Shown: positions 23,467 through 32,085, numbered from the stretch's first letter. The stretch is 37,968 bases of DNA from GCA-003244245 sp036501085 (GCA_036501085.1 DASYAZ010000026.1:1-37968); one strand, 5' to 3'. The notes: a model not told the origin generated them from the sequence alone. Program-made: numbers and translations.

Positions 23467-25251
23467 GTGCCGCATGAATTTCCCGGCGATCGGGCCGCCG
23501 AGGGTCGCAACCGCATTGACCCGGCCGTAGCCGCCCAGATCAGGGTCCTCGAGGACGAGGTGACGCTGCTGCGTCGCCGCTTGACCGAGTCCCCCCGGCA
23601 TGTCCGGTTATTGGAGGAGCGCCTCGCCGAGGCCTCCGCGTCCGTGGCCCAGCTCACCGAGCGCAACGCCAAGCTGGTCGACACCCTGCGGGAGGCCCGC
23701 AGCCAACTGCTCGCGCTGCGCGAGGAAGTCGACCGGCTGGCCCAGCCACCCAGCGGGTACGGCGTATTCCTCGGCTGCTTCGAGGACGGTTCGGTGGACG
23801 TGTTCACCTCCGGGCGCCGGATGCGGGTGGCGGTGTCGCCCGCGGTGGAGGTTCCGCAGCTGCGCCGCGGGCAGAGCTTGCGGCTCAACGAGGCGCTGAC
23901 CGTGGTCGAGGCAGGTGCTTTCGAGGCCACCGGTGAAGTCTGCGCGCTGCGGGAGGTGCTTGACGGCGGGCAGCGGGCGCTGGTCGTCGGGCACGCCGAC
24001 GAGGAGCGCGTGGTGTGGTTGGCCGACCCGCTGATGCCCACCCCGGGTGACCCCGACGCGGTGGTCCTCAAACCGGGTGACTCCCTGCTGGTGGACACCA
24101 AGGCGGCGTATGCCTACGAGCGGGTGCCCAAGGCGGAGGTCGAGGACCTCGTGCTCGAGGAGGTCCCGGACGTCGGCTACGAGGACATCGGTGGCCTGGG
24201 CAACCAGATCGAGCAGATCCGCGACGCCGTCGAGCTGCCCTTCCTCCATGCCGACCTGTTCCGGACCTACGAGCTGCGCCCGCCCAAGGGCGTGCTGCTC
24301 TACGGCCCTCCCGGGTGCGGTAAGACGCTCATCGCCAAGGCGGTGGCCAACTCGCTGGCCAAGAAGGTGGCCCAGGTTCGCGGGGACACCGACGCCAAGA
24401 GCTACTTCCTCAATATCAAGGGGCCGGAGCTGCTCAACAAGTACGTCGGGGAAACCGAGCGGCACATCCGGCTGATCTTCCAGCGGGCCCGCGAGAAGGC
24501 CTCGGAGGGCACCCCGGTCATCGTGTTCTTCGACGAGATGGACTCGATTTTCCGGACCCGCGGCTCGGGGGTGTCCTCCGATGTGGAGACCACGATCGTG
24601 CCGCAGCTGCTCAGCGAGATCGACGGGGTGGAAGGGCTGGAGAACGTCATCGTCATCGGTGCCTCCAACCGCGAGGACATGATCGACCCGGCGATCCTGC
24701 GTCCCGGCCGGCTCGACGTGAAAATCAAGATCGAGCGCCCGGACGCAGAAGCGGCCAAGGACGTGTTCTCCAAGTACCTCACCACGACACTGCCGCTACA
24801 CGATGACGATCTCGTCGAATTCGGGCGGGACCGCCAGGCCTGCATTCAGGCGATGATCCAGGGCACCGTCGAGCGAATGTACGCCGAGAGCGAGGAGAAC
24901 CGCTTCCTTGAGGTCACCTACGCCAACGGGGACAAAGAAGTGCTGTACTTCCGGGACTTCAACTCGGGCGCGATGATCCAGAACATCGTGGATCGGGCGA
25001 AAAAGAAGGCCATCAAATCGGTACTGGAGACCGGCCAGCCAGGATTGCGGATGTCGCACCTGCTCGAGTCGATCGTCGATGAGTTCGCTGAGAACGAGGA
25101 TCTCCCGAACACCACCAACCCGGATGACTGGGCGCGGATCTCGGGGAAGAAGGGGGAACGGATCGTCTACATCCGCACCCTGGTGACCGGCAAGAACGCC
25201 GACTCCGGTCGCGCGATCGACACCGCCACCAACACCGGCCAATACCTCTGA
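23467..25251 (+). CDS. mpa: Proteasome-associated AAA ATPase Mpa/ARC
   Basis: Hexameric ATPase that recognises pupylated proteins and feeds them into the 20S proteasome; cytosolic, 594 aa. Residues 20-95 are the coiled coil that binds Pup, about 97-240 the tandem OB domains, then the AAA domain with Walker A GPPGCGKT (280-287), Walker B VIVFFDEMDS (351-360) and the Arg-rich LRPGRLDVKI. The C-terminus is GQYL, the HbYX-like tail that docks on the proteasome. GTG start with GGAGGAGG just upstream. The next genes are dop, pup, prcB and prcA, in the usual actinobacterial order (Rv2115c counterpart). Confidence 0.97.
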   Translation: MPHEFPGDRAAEGRNRIDPAVAAQIRVLEDEVTLLRRRLTESPRHVRLLEERLAEASASVAQLTERNAKLVDTLREARSQLLALREEVDRLAQPPSGYGVFLGCFEDGSVDVFTSGRRMRVAVSPAVEVPQLRRGQSLRLNEALTVVEAGAFEATGEVCALREVLDGGQRALVVGHADEERVVWLADPLMPTPGDPDAVVLKPGDSLLVDTKAAYAYERVPKAEVEDLVLEEVPDVGYEDIGGLGNQIEQIRDAVELPFLHADLFRTYELRPPKGVLLYGPPGCGKTLIAKAVANSLAKKVAQVRGDTDAKSYFLNIKGPELLNKYVGETERHIRLIFQRAREKASEGTPVIVFFDEMDSIFRTRGSGVSSDVETTIVPQLLSEIDGVEGLENVIVIGASNREDMIDPAILRPGRLDVKIKIERPDAEAAKDVFSKYLTTTLPLHDDDLVEFGRDRQACIQAMIQGTVERMYAESEENRFLEVTYANGDKEVLYFRDFNSGAMIQNIVDRAKKKAIKSVLETGQPGLRMSHLLESIVDEFAENEDLPNTTNPDDWARISGKKGERIVYIRTLVTGKNADSGRAIDTATNTGQYL

Positions 25252-25403
25252 CCCATCGCCGGGCTGAGCCGGCGCACGCCGGTCGAACGGTAGGTCATGG
25301 TGGGAGAACTCGGCGGCGTCTCAAGCAGGACCGCATGTGATGCGGGCCACCCGTGGCTGGTACAGATCGGGCCAGCCCGGCCCCGGGGACGTACTCTGCC
25401 GTT

Positions 25404-26930
25404 ATGCGCCGGATCATGGGGACCGAGGTGGAGTACGGCATCTCCGTGCCCGGGGACTGCACCGCCAACCCGGTCCTGACCTCCACCCAGGTCGTGCTGG
25501 CCTACGCCGCTGCGGCTGACGTGCCACGTGCCAAGCGAGCCCGGTGGGACTACGAGGTGGAATCCCCGCTGCGCGACGCCCGGGGATTCGACCTGGGCGT
25601 CCCTGGGATGGCACAGCCCGATCCGGAACTGGACGATCTCGGCGCCGCGAACGTCATCCTCACCAACGGCGCGCGGCTCTACGTCGACCATGCTCACCCG
25701 GAATTCTCCGGCCCCGAGGTCACCAACTCGCGCGATGCGGTGATCTGGGACAAGGCCGGTGAACGGATCATGGAAGAGGCCGCGCTGCGGGCTCGCACTG
25801 TGCCCGACCAGCCACTGTTCCAGCTGTACAAGAACAACGTCGACGGCAAGGGCGCCTCCTACGGCACCCACGAGAACTACCTGATGGCGCGTTCCACGCC
25901 GTTCACCAGCATCATCACTGGGCTGACCCCGTTCTTCGTGTCCCGCCAGGTGGTCTGCGGCTCCGGCCGGGTGGGCATCGGGCCCGCCGGAGAGCAACCC
26001 GGGTTCCAGCTCTCGCAACGCGCGGACTACATCGAGGTCGAGGTAGGCCTGGAGACCACTCTCAAGCGCGGCATCATCAACACTCGGGACGAGCCGCACG
26101 CCGACGCCGACAAGTACCGGCGGCTGCACGTCATCGTGGGAGATGCGAACCTCGCCGAGTACTCCACCTATCTCAAGGTCGGTACCACGGCGTTGGTGCT
26201 GGATCTGATCGAGGCCGGGGAGCGTTTCGACGACTTGCGGCTCGTGGACGCGGTGCGTGCGGTACACACGATCAGCCGTGACCCATCCCTGACGGCGACC
26301 GTGGAAGTGGCAGGTGGCCGCCACCTCACCGGCCTGGACCTGCAATGGGCCTACCACGAGCGGATCGCGCGTTTCTTGGCCCGCAACGGTGCTCCCGAGA
26401 GTGCCCCCGAGGGTTTCTCGGACAGCACTGCCGAGCACGTCCTGAGCACCTGGGGCGAGGTGCTCGACGCCCTCGCGCGAGACCCGATGGAATGCGCCGA
26501 CCGGTTGGACTGGCCGGCCAAGCTGCAGCTCCTCGAGGGATACCGGGCGCGGGACGGCCTGGCCTGGGCCTCGCCCCGGCTGCACCTGGTGGACCTGCAG
26601 TACTCCGACGTTCGGCTGCACAAGGGCCTGTACAACCGGCTGGTCGCCCGCGGCTCGATGAAACGGCTGGTCACCGAGGAAGAGGTCCAGGCAGCGATCA
26701 CCCGCCCCCCGGAGGACACCCGCGCATACTTTCGCGGCCGGTGCCTGGAGCGCTACGCCGCGGAGGTGGCCGCGGCGTCCTGGGACTCGGTGATCTTCGA
26801 TCTGGGCCGGGAATCCCTGGTGCGCATTCCCACCCTGGAACCGCTGCGGGGCTCCCGCGCGCACGTAGGGGCCCTACTGGATGCTTCGAGCACGGCAGCG
26901 GAACTGGTGGAGGCGCTCACCCGAGGCTGA
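25404..26930 (+). CDS. dop: Pup deamidase/depupylase Dop
   Basis: Converts the C-terminal Gln of Pup to Glu and removes Pup from substrates; carboxylate-amine-ligase/glutamine-synthetase-like fold, cytosolic, 508 aa. MRRIMGTEVEYGIS, WDYEVESPLRDARGFDL, YVDHAHPEFS (catalytic acidic region), YKNNVDGKGASYGTHENYLM and GIINTRDEPHADADKYRRLH are all near-identical to Rv2112c. The ATG at 25404 gives the family N-terminus; TACTCT (25392-25397) is six bases ahead, a leaderless layout. Pup in this window ends in Gln, so this enzyme is needed for pupylation. Confidence 0.97.
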   Translation: MRRIMGTEVEYGISVPGDCTANPVLTSTQVVLAYAAAADVPRAKRARWDYEVESPLRDARGFDLGVPGMAQPDPELDDLGAANVILTNGARLYVDHAHPEFSGPEVTNSRDAVIWDKAGERIMEEAALRARTVPDQPLFQLYKNNVDGKGASYGTHENYLMARSTPFTSIITGLTPFFVSRQVVCGSGRVGIGPAGEQPGFQLSQRADYIEVEVGLETTLKRGIINTRDEPHADADKYRRLHVIVGDANLAEYSTYLKVGTTALVLDLIEAGERFDDLRLVDAVRAVHTISRDPSLTATVEVAGGRHLTGLDLQWAYHERIARFLARNGAPESAPEGFSDSTAEHVLSTWGEVLDALARDPMECADRLDWPAKLQLLEGYRARDGLAWASPRLHLVDLQYSDVRLHKGLYNRLVARGSMKRLVTEEEVQAAITRPPEDTRAYFRGRCLERYAAEVAAASWDSVIFDLGRESLVRIPTLEPLRGSRAHVGALLDASSTAAELVEALTRG

Positions 26931-26953
26931 TCACCCGACTGGTCTGGCGGCGA

Positions 26954-26976
26954 TTGTCGGTATTGCTGGGTACTGT
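26954..26976 (+). promoter_or_regulatory. RecA-NDp/PafBC-like promoter ahead of pup
   Basis: TTGTCGGTA, eight bases, TACTGT. Against the published TTGTCRGTG-N8-TANNNT motif, eight of nine positions of the first box match, and the spacing and -10 box are exact. Transcription would start near 26983, giving pup a leader of about 75 bases that contains the three TCACCATGGA repeats. It is the best such match I saw in the window. Confidence 0.6.
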
Positions 26977-26988
26977 TTGCGGTGGACG

Positions 26989-27023
26989 TCACCATGGACA
27001 CGTCACCATGGATTCACCATGGA
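26989..27023. repeat. Three direct repeats TCACCATGGA in the pup leader
   Basis: TCACCATGGA occurs at 26989-26998, 27003-27012 and 27014-27023, between the PafBC-like box and the pup start. Each contains the palindrome CCATGG and an ATG. The first ATG (26994) is in frame with pup; the other two are not. They may be a regulator site or decoy/upstream starts. Confidence 0.6.
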
Positions 27024-27056
27024 GACCGGCGTGGACGACTCGGTCCGGGAGGCGAT

Positions 27057-27248
27057 ATGTCCCAGGAGAAGGTGCAGCGCCAAGGCGGCGGCGGCGACGA
27101 TGAGGCGGCTGATGGTGCGCCGGCCGGTCAGGAACGACGGGAGAAGCTCGGCGAGGATGTGGATGCGATCCTCGACGAGATCGACGATGTCCTCGAGGAG
27201 AACGCCGAAGACTTCGTCCGGGCCTATGTCCAGAAGGGCGGTCAGTGA
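27057..27248 (+). CDS. pup: Prokaryotic ubiquitin-like protein Pup
   Basis: Intrinsically disordered protein modifier, 63 aa, attached to lysines by PafA and read by Mpa. It starts MSQEKVQRQGGGG, has the Mpa-binding helical stretch LGEDVDAILDEIDDVLEENA, and ends FVRAYVQKGGQ. The terminal Gln needs Dop to become Glu before conjugation. The ATG at 27057 has GGGAGG four to nine bases upstream. An in-frame ATG at 26994 would add 21 residues with no family match. It lies directly upstream of prcB. Confidence 0.96.
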   Translation: MSQEKVQRQGGGGDDEAADGAPAGQERREKLGEDVDAILDEIDDVLEENAEDFVRAYVQKGGQ

Positions 27249-27334
27249 CGGGTTCGGGACGGGGAGTGACTGTCCCGTGACAGACTGCTGCTACTTGAGA
27301 TTGCATAACGGGAGCAAGGAGACGATCACAGCCG

Positions 27335-28195
27335 ATGGACCAGTCCTCGGTGGGACGCTATCCGGGCGCAGCCCTGCCGGCGTCGTACTTCACAGTGGGC
27401 AGCTCGTCGTTCACCGACTTCCTGGCTGCCACCTCTCCCGAGCTGCTACCCGGACGCCGGGCAGGCAGCACTCCCGCTGGTGGCGAGCCACTGGTCGTCC
27501 CGCATGGGACGACCATCGTGGCGGCCTTGTTCCGGGGCGGTGTGCTCATGGCGGGGGACCGTCGTGCGGTGGCCGGCAACCTCATCGCCCAGCGCGATAT
27601 GGAGAAAGTGTTCGTCGTCGACGACTACTCGGCGGTCGGTATCGCGGGGACGGCCGGTGTCGCGGTGGAGATGGTGCGGTTGTTCGCCGTCGAGCTGCAG
27701 CACTACGAGAAGATCGAAGGGGTGCCGATGACCCTGGACGGCAAGGCGAACAGGCTTGCCGGAATGGTCCGCGGCAATCTCGAAGGTGCTATGCGGGGCC
27801 TGGGCGCGGTGCCGCTGTTCGTGGGGTACGACCTGGACGCCACCGATCCGGAGCGAGCGGGCCGGATTGTGTCCTACGACGTCATCGGTGGCCGGTATGA
27901 CGAGACTCTGGGGTACCACTCGGTGGGCTCAGGTTCGTTGTTCGCCCGCTCTTCGTTGAAGAAGCTGCACGATCCGATGATGGAGGAGCAGGCCGCGGTC
28001 CGGGCAGCGATGGAGGCGCTCTACGACGCCGCCGACGATGACAGCGCGACCGGCGGCCCCGATCAGGTCCGCCGGATCTATCCGGTGGTGGTCACGGTGA
28101 CTGCAGCGGACGGGGCGGTCCGGATGTCCGATGAGCACGCCGGCCAGGTCGCTGACCAGGTGGTGGAGGGCCGCAAGGGCAAACCCGGCGGTTAA
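27335..28195 (+). CDS. prcB: 20S proteasome beta subunit
   Basis: Catalytic subunit of the proteasome core, N-terminal-nucleophile hydrolase, 286 aa. A 58-residue propeptide ends VVPHG, and the mature chain begins TTIVAALFRGGV with Thr59 as nucleophile. Lys in DRRAVAGN region and the GSGSLFARSSLKK segment match family positions. It assembles as 7+7 subunits between PrcA rings and degrades pupylated proteins passed by Mpa. It lies 86 bases behind pup, with AAGGAG somewhat far (about 13 bases) from the ATG. A small inverted repeat (CTGTC/GACAG) lies in the gap. Confidence 0.96.
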   Translation: MDQSSVGRYPGAALPASYFTVGSSSFTDFLAATSPELLPGRRAGSTPAGGEPLVVPHGTTIVAALFRGGVLMAGDRRAVAGNLIAQRDMEKVFVVDDYSAVGIAGTAGVAVEMVRLFAVELQHYEKIEGVPMTLDGKANRLAGMVRGNLEGAMRGLGAVPLFVGYDLDATDPERAGRIVSYDVIGGRYDETLGYHSVGSGSLFARSSLKKLHDPMMEEQAAVRAAMEALYDAADDDSATGGPDQVRRIYPVVVTVTAADGAVRMSDEHAGQVADQVVEGRKGKPGG

Positions 28196-28245
28196 CGCTA
28201 CCCTCACCTTTCCCCGCCGGACCCCATTCCCCAGGAGTTCCCGCT

Positions 28246-29040
28246 GTGACGATGCCGTTCTACGCCTCGATCGAGCAGATCATGCGCGATCGCTCCGAGC
28301 TGGCACGCAAGGGCATCGCTCGGGGCCGCGGTGTCGTCGTGCTCAGTTACTCGCGTGGGGTGCTGTTCGTCGCGGAGAATTCCACGGCGCTGCACAAGAT
28401 CTCGGAGATCTACGATCGGATTGGCTTCGCGGCCGTCGGCCGTTACAACGAGTACGAGAATCTGCGCCAGGCCGGGATCAGGCACGCTGACGTTCGCGGG
28501 TACTCCTATGACCGGCGTGATGTCACCGGGCGTGCGCTGGCCAACGCCTTCGCGCAGACCCTCGGCACGATCTTTTCGGAGCAGCAGAAGCCCTTTGAGG
28601 TGGAGCTGTGTGTCGCCGAGGTGGGCACCGACCCGGATTCCGATCAGCTCTACCACCTGACCTATGACGGCTCGATCGTGGACGAGCCCGACTTCGTCGT
28701 GATGGGCGGGCAGGCGGAGGCCATCACCACTGCGCTCACGGAGGCATTCCGCGCGGACATGGACACCACAGAGGCTTTCGCTGCGGCGGTGTCCGCACTG
28801 AGCTCGGCGTCTACCAGCGTCAACGGGGACGGCACCCGTATCCTGGGTGTGGGCCAGCTGGAAGTCGCGGTCCTCGATCGCTCCCGCCCGCACCGCGCCT
28901 TCCGCCGCATCACCGGAGCGGCCCTCACCGCGCTGCTCACCACCAGCACTGCGGCCGCTGAGGAAGCCACTGATCCGGCGGCGCCAGAGGGTGGTACGGA
29001 TGATGCCGAAGGGACTAACGGCGCGCCGTCCGGGGGGTGA
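28246..29040 (+). CDS. prcA: 20S proteasome alpha subunit
   Basis: Structural ring subunit of the proteasome gate, 264 aa. MPFYASIEQIMRDRSELARK at the N-terminus forms the gate as in Rv2109c; RGYSYDRRDVTGRALANAFA and YDGSIVDEPDFVVMGG are conserved. The tail is long, low-complexity and Ala/Glu/Gly-rich. The GTG at 28246 with CAGGAG eight bases upstream is used; an ATG two codons later is possible. It is the last gene of the mpa-dop-pup-prcBA run, ending 35 bases before a convergent gene. Confidence 0.96.
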   Translation: MTMPFYASIEQIMRDRSELARKGIARGRGVVVLSYSRGVLFVAENSTALHKISEIYDRIGFAAVGRYNEYENLRQAGIRHADVRGYSYDRRDVTGRALANAFAQTLGTIFSEQQKPFEVELCVAEVGTDPDSDQLYHLTYDGSIVDEPDFVVMGGQAEAITTALTEAFRADMDTTEAFAAAVSALSSASTSVNGDGTRILGVGQLEVAVLDRSRPHRAFRRITGAALTALLTTSTAAAEEATDPAAPEGGTDDAEGTNGAPSGG

Positions 29041-29041
29041 G

Positions 29042-29070
29042 CCCAGCGCCTCCAGGGGTAGCGGGCTGGG
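29042..29070. terminator. Possible bidirectional hairpin between prcA and the PAP2-kinase gene
   Basis: CCCAGC (29042-29047) and GCTGGG (29065-29070) form a 6-bp stem in the 35-base convergent gap. It is short and has no U-tract, but the location fits a shared terminator. Confidence 0.35.
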
Positions 29071-29075
29071 GGAGG

Positions 29076-30569
29076 TCAGCGTGCCGGGTCTGGCCGGTAG
29101 ACCCTCAGCGCGGCAGGCTGGGTGAAGAACTCAAACCGGCGGCCCTCTGCGATGACCTCGCCGTCGGTGGCCAGTGCGACCGGCCGCTCGAGTACCTCGA
29201 CCTGCAACCGGGCGCACTCTCGTGCGACGTAGGTGTGGCTGCGCTCCAGTGCTCCGGTGAGCGCCCCGATCAGGAACCGGGCCCGGGACAGTGGTACGTC
29301 GGCCCGGATATAGCGGACGTCGATCAAACCGGAGTCCAGCCGGTGCCGGGTCGCGGCGGCGAAGCCCCGCGGGCGGTAGAGCCCGTTACCCACGAAGACC
29401 AGCCACACCTTGTGCGGGACGCCATCGATGCGCGCCACCAGCGGATCCGACTCCCGGAGCACCCGGATCAACGCGATGGCTGCTGCCGGCCACTTACCCC
29501 AGCAGGCTTCCCGCCGTTCGCGCAGCCGCACCAGGTCCGGGTATCCGCCGAGGCTGGCGGTGTTGATGAACCGGTGCGGCGGTGAGTCACCGATGCGCAC
29601 CGTTCCCAGATCCACCCCTACCGCACTGCCCTCGCGCACCGCACGGACCGCGTCGGAGGGCTGGTTCACCCCGATGTCACGCGCGAAATGATTCAGCGTG
29701 CCGGCCGGAATCACCACCAGCGGCAACTTCCTGCCGGCGGCCACCTCGGCCACCACGGCTACGGTGCCGTCACCGCCGGCGACGCCCACTGCCAGCACCG
29801 GCTCCTCAGCGGCATCCAGCTCCGCCTCCAGTTGCTTGGCTAGATCGGTGTCCGGCTCGGTGATGATCTGACGGGCCGCGGGCCAGGCCGCAGCCAGCTC
29901 CACACCGGGATGCCCGCCGTCGGTTCCCGAGTCGGGGTTGAGGAGCACGACCAGACCCTCGCCGCCGGTCAGTGCGGGGACTCGGGCCGGGTGGCCACGC
30001 TCAGCGGATTCGCCGACCCGCAGTGGCCACCACCGCCGGGTGGCCAGCGCGATGCAGGTCCCCATCACCGTCCCGGCAGCCACGTCCGAGGGCCAGTGCA
30101 CCCCGGTATGTACCCGGGAGTAGGCCACCGCCGCCGCGACCGGAGCTACCGCCAGCCCGGCCGCGGGGCTTTCCATTGTCACGGCCGTGGCGAAGGCCGC
30201 CGCCGAGGCGGCATGCCCGGAAGGAAATGATGAGGACCGCGGATGGGACTGCAGCGTCAAGCGGCGAGTCACCGGGAGGTCGGCATGAGCTGGGCGCCGG
30301 CGCGGCAGCAACGGTTTGGCCAGGGCGTTGATGGTGAAACTGGCGGCGCCGATCGATGCGACACCCCGGAGCGCAGCGCGGCGGTGAGCGCCCTTGCGGG
30401 TGGCCAGTACCGCAGCCACCGCGAACCACAGCACGCTGTGGTTCGCCGCCGAGGTGAGCCTCTTCAGGCCTGGGTCTGCAGGCCAGCGCGGGATGGCCGC
30501 ACTCCGGCGCACCAGCTCCCGGTCGACGCGGTTGATCTTCTGCGCTACTCCGCGCAACCAGCCCTGCAC
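29076..30569 (-). CDS. Fused PAP2 phosphatase and diacylglycerol/lipid kinase
   Basis: 497 aa, two enzyme domains in one chain. Residues about 60-185 are a membrane PAP2-type phosphatidic-acid phosphatase with KPLLPRRRP, SSFPSGHA and SRVHTGVHWPSDV, the three PAP2 signatures. From about 205 is a diacylglycerol/sphingosine-kinase-like domain with LLNPDSGTDGG, VAGGDGTVAVV and IPAGTLNHFARDIG. The combination would act on lipid phosphates in opposite directions; the natural substrate is unknown. GTG start, with no Shine-Dalgarno. It is inserted between prcA and pafA on the opposite strand, divergent from pafA by 67 bases. A second, free-standing lipid kinase lies at 35547. Confidence 0.92.
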   Translation of the reverse strand: MQGWLRGVAQKINRVDRELVRRSAAIPRWPADPGLKRLTSAANHSVLWFAVAAVLATRKGAHRRAALRGVASIGAASFTINALAKPLLPRRRPAHADLPVTRRLTLQSHPRSSSFPSGHAASAAAFATAVTMESPAAGLAVAPVAAAVAYSRVHTGVHWPSDVAAGTVMGTCIALATRRWWPLRVGESAERGHPARVPALTGGEGLVVLLNPDSGTDGGHPGVELAAAWPAARQIITEPDTDLAKQLEAELDAAEEPVLAVGVAGGDGTVAVVAEVAAGRKLPLVVIPAGTLNHFARDIGVNQPSDAVRAVREGSAVGVDLGTVRIGDSPPHRFINTASLGGYPDLVRLRERREACWGKWPAAAIALIRVLRESDPLVARIDGVPHKVWLVFVGNGLYRPRGFAAATRHRLDSGLIDVRYIRADVPLSRARFLIGALTGALERSHTYVARECARLQVEVLERPVALATDGEVIAEGRRFEFFTQPAALRVYRPDPAR

Positions 30570-30636
30570 CGTTACAGCTTAAGTGAGCCCGTACGGACGG
30601 CCTGCAAGAAGGTCACATCGGCTTAGGCTGGACGGT

Positions 30637-31995
30637 ATGCAGCGGCGGATCTTCGGCATCGAGACCGAGTTCGGGGTTACCTGCACCTTCCATGGCCAGC
30701 GTCGGCTGTCGCCGGACGAGGTCGCTCGCTACCTGTTCCGGCGGGTGGTTTCGTGGGGGCGCTCGTCCAACGTCTTCCTGCGCAACGGGTCCCGGCTCTA
30801 CCTCGACGTCGGTTCGCATCCCGAGTACGCCACCGCGGAATGCGATGACCTGACCCAGCTGGTGACGCATGACAAGGCGGGGGAGCGGATCCTCGAGGAC
30901 CTCCTCGTCGACGCCGAGCGCCGGCTGGCCGATGAGGGCATCGGCGGGGACATCTTCCTGTTCAAGAACAACACCGACTCGGCGGGCAACTCCTACGGCT
31001 GCCACGAGAACTACTTGGTTGCTCGTGCTGGTGAGTTCTCCAGAATCGCCGATGTGCTGCTGCCCTTCCTGGTAACCCGTCAGCTGGTCTGCGGTGCGGG
31101 CAAGGTGCTGCAGACCCCTCGCGGCGCGGTGTACTGCCTCTCGCAACGGGCCGAGCACATCTGGGAGGGAGTCTCCTCGGCGACCACCCGCTCCCGCCCG
31201 ATCATCAACACCCGTGACGAGCCGCATGCCGACGCCGAACGGTACCGCCGCCTGCACGTGATCGTCGGCGACTCGAACATGTCCGAGGTGACCACGCTGC
31301 TCAAGGTGGGCACCGCCAACCTGGTCCTGGAGATGGTGGAGGAAGGCGTTCCGTTCCGCGACTTCACCCTGGACAACCCGATCCGGGCGATCCGTGAGAT
31401 CAGCCACGACCTCACCGGCCGCCGTGGGGTGCGGCTGGCGGGCGGGCGGGAAGCCTCCGCGCTGGACATCCAGCGCGAGTACTACGCCCGGGCCATCGAT
31501 CACGTTTCCCGGCGCGGGTCCGATGCCCTGACCGATCGGGTGATGGAGCTGTGGGACCGCACCCTGACCGCGGTGGAGCAGCAGGATCTCACCCGGATCG
31601 ATCGGGAGATCGACTGGGCGATCAAGCACCGGTTGGTCGAGCGCTACCGGTCCAAGCACCGGATGGATCTGTCCAACCCGCGGATCGCCCAGCTGGATCT
31701 CGCCTACCACGACATCCGCCGCGGCCGCGGGTTGTTCGACCTGCTGCAGCGCAAGGCGCTGGTGGACCGGGTGACCGACGACGGCGAGATCGAAGCGGCC
31801 AAGGACACCCCGCCCGCCACCACCCGGGCCAAACTGCGGGGCGATTTCATCGCCGCCGCGCAGGCGGCGGGCCGCGACTTCACCGTCGACTGGGTGCACC
31901 TCAAACTCAACGATCAGGCCCAGCGCACCGTGCTGTGCAAGGACCCCTTCCGCGCCGTCGACGAGCGGGTGGAGCGGCTCATAGCTTCGCTATGA
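30637..31995 (+). CDS. pafA: Pup-protein ligase PafA
   Basis: Attaches deamidated Pup to substrate lysines using ATP; glutamine-synthetase-like fold, cytosolic, 452 aa, homologous to Dop in this window. MQRRIFGIETEFGVTC, YLDVGSHPEYATAECDD (catalytic Asp region), FKNNTDSAGNSYGCHENYLV and IINTRDEPHADAERYRRLH match Rv2097c. The ATG at 30637 is the family start; TAGGCT (30624-30629) is seven bases ahead. It is immediately followed by a long palindrome and pafB. Confidence 0.97.
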   Translation: MQRRIFGIETEFGVTCTFHGQRRLSPDEVARYLFRRVVSWGRSSNVFLRNGSRLYLDVGSHPEYATAECDDLTQLVTHDKAGERILEDLLVDAERRLADEGIGGDIFLFKNNTDSAGNSYGCHENYLVARAGEFSRIADVLLPFLVTRQLVCGAGKVLQTPRGAVYCLSQRAEHIWEGVSSATTRSRPIINTRDEPHADAERYRRLHVIVGDSNMSEVTTLLKVGTANLVLEMVEEGVPFRDFTLDNPIRAIREISHDLTGRRGVRLAGGREASALDIQREYYARAIDHVSRRGSDALTDRVMELWDRTLTAVEQQDLTRIDREIDWAIKHRLVERYRSKHRMDLSNPRIAQLDLAYHDIRRGRGLFDLLQRKALVDRVTDDGEIEAAKDTPPATTRAKLRGDFIAAAQAAGRDFTVDWVHLKLNDQAQRTVLCKDPFRAVDERVERLIASL

Positions 31996-31996
31996 G

Positions 31997-32042
31997 CTCG
32001 TGAGTGCGTAACAGTGTCAGAACACTGTTACGCACTCACGAG
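31997..32042. repeat. 46-bp palindrome behind pafA (copy 2)
   Basis: Arms of 21 bases (31997-32017 and 32022-32042) with a 4-base loop CAGA; the arm contains GTGAGTGCGTAACAGTGT, identical to the copy behind metH. It starts two bases after the pafA stop. As in copy 1, it follows a stop codon directly, which favours a terminator-like role. Confidence 0.9.
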
Positions 32043-32044
32043 GC

Positions 32045-32085
32045 TGTGGACACGGGGAGAGCCGTACGCTCTCCCCGTGTCCACA
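32045..32085. promoter_or_regulatory. 18-bp perfect inverted repeat over the pafB start
   Basis: TGTGGACACGGGGAGAGC (32045-32062) and its reverse complement (32068-32085) with a 5-base spacer. It covers the TACGCT box (32065-32070) and the GTG start of pafB (32077), three bases from the end of the preceding palindrome. It could be an operator for autoregulation or an RNA hairpin that hides the start codon. Confidence 0.7.

Noticed and set aside
32045..32085. PafBC-binding motif ahead of pafB
   Set aside because: The -10 box fits, but the nine bases eight upstream (GGACACGGG) do not match TTGTCRGTG.
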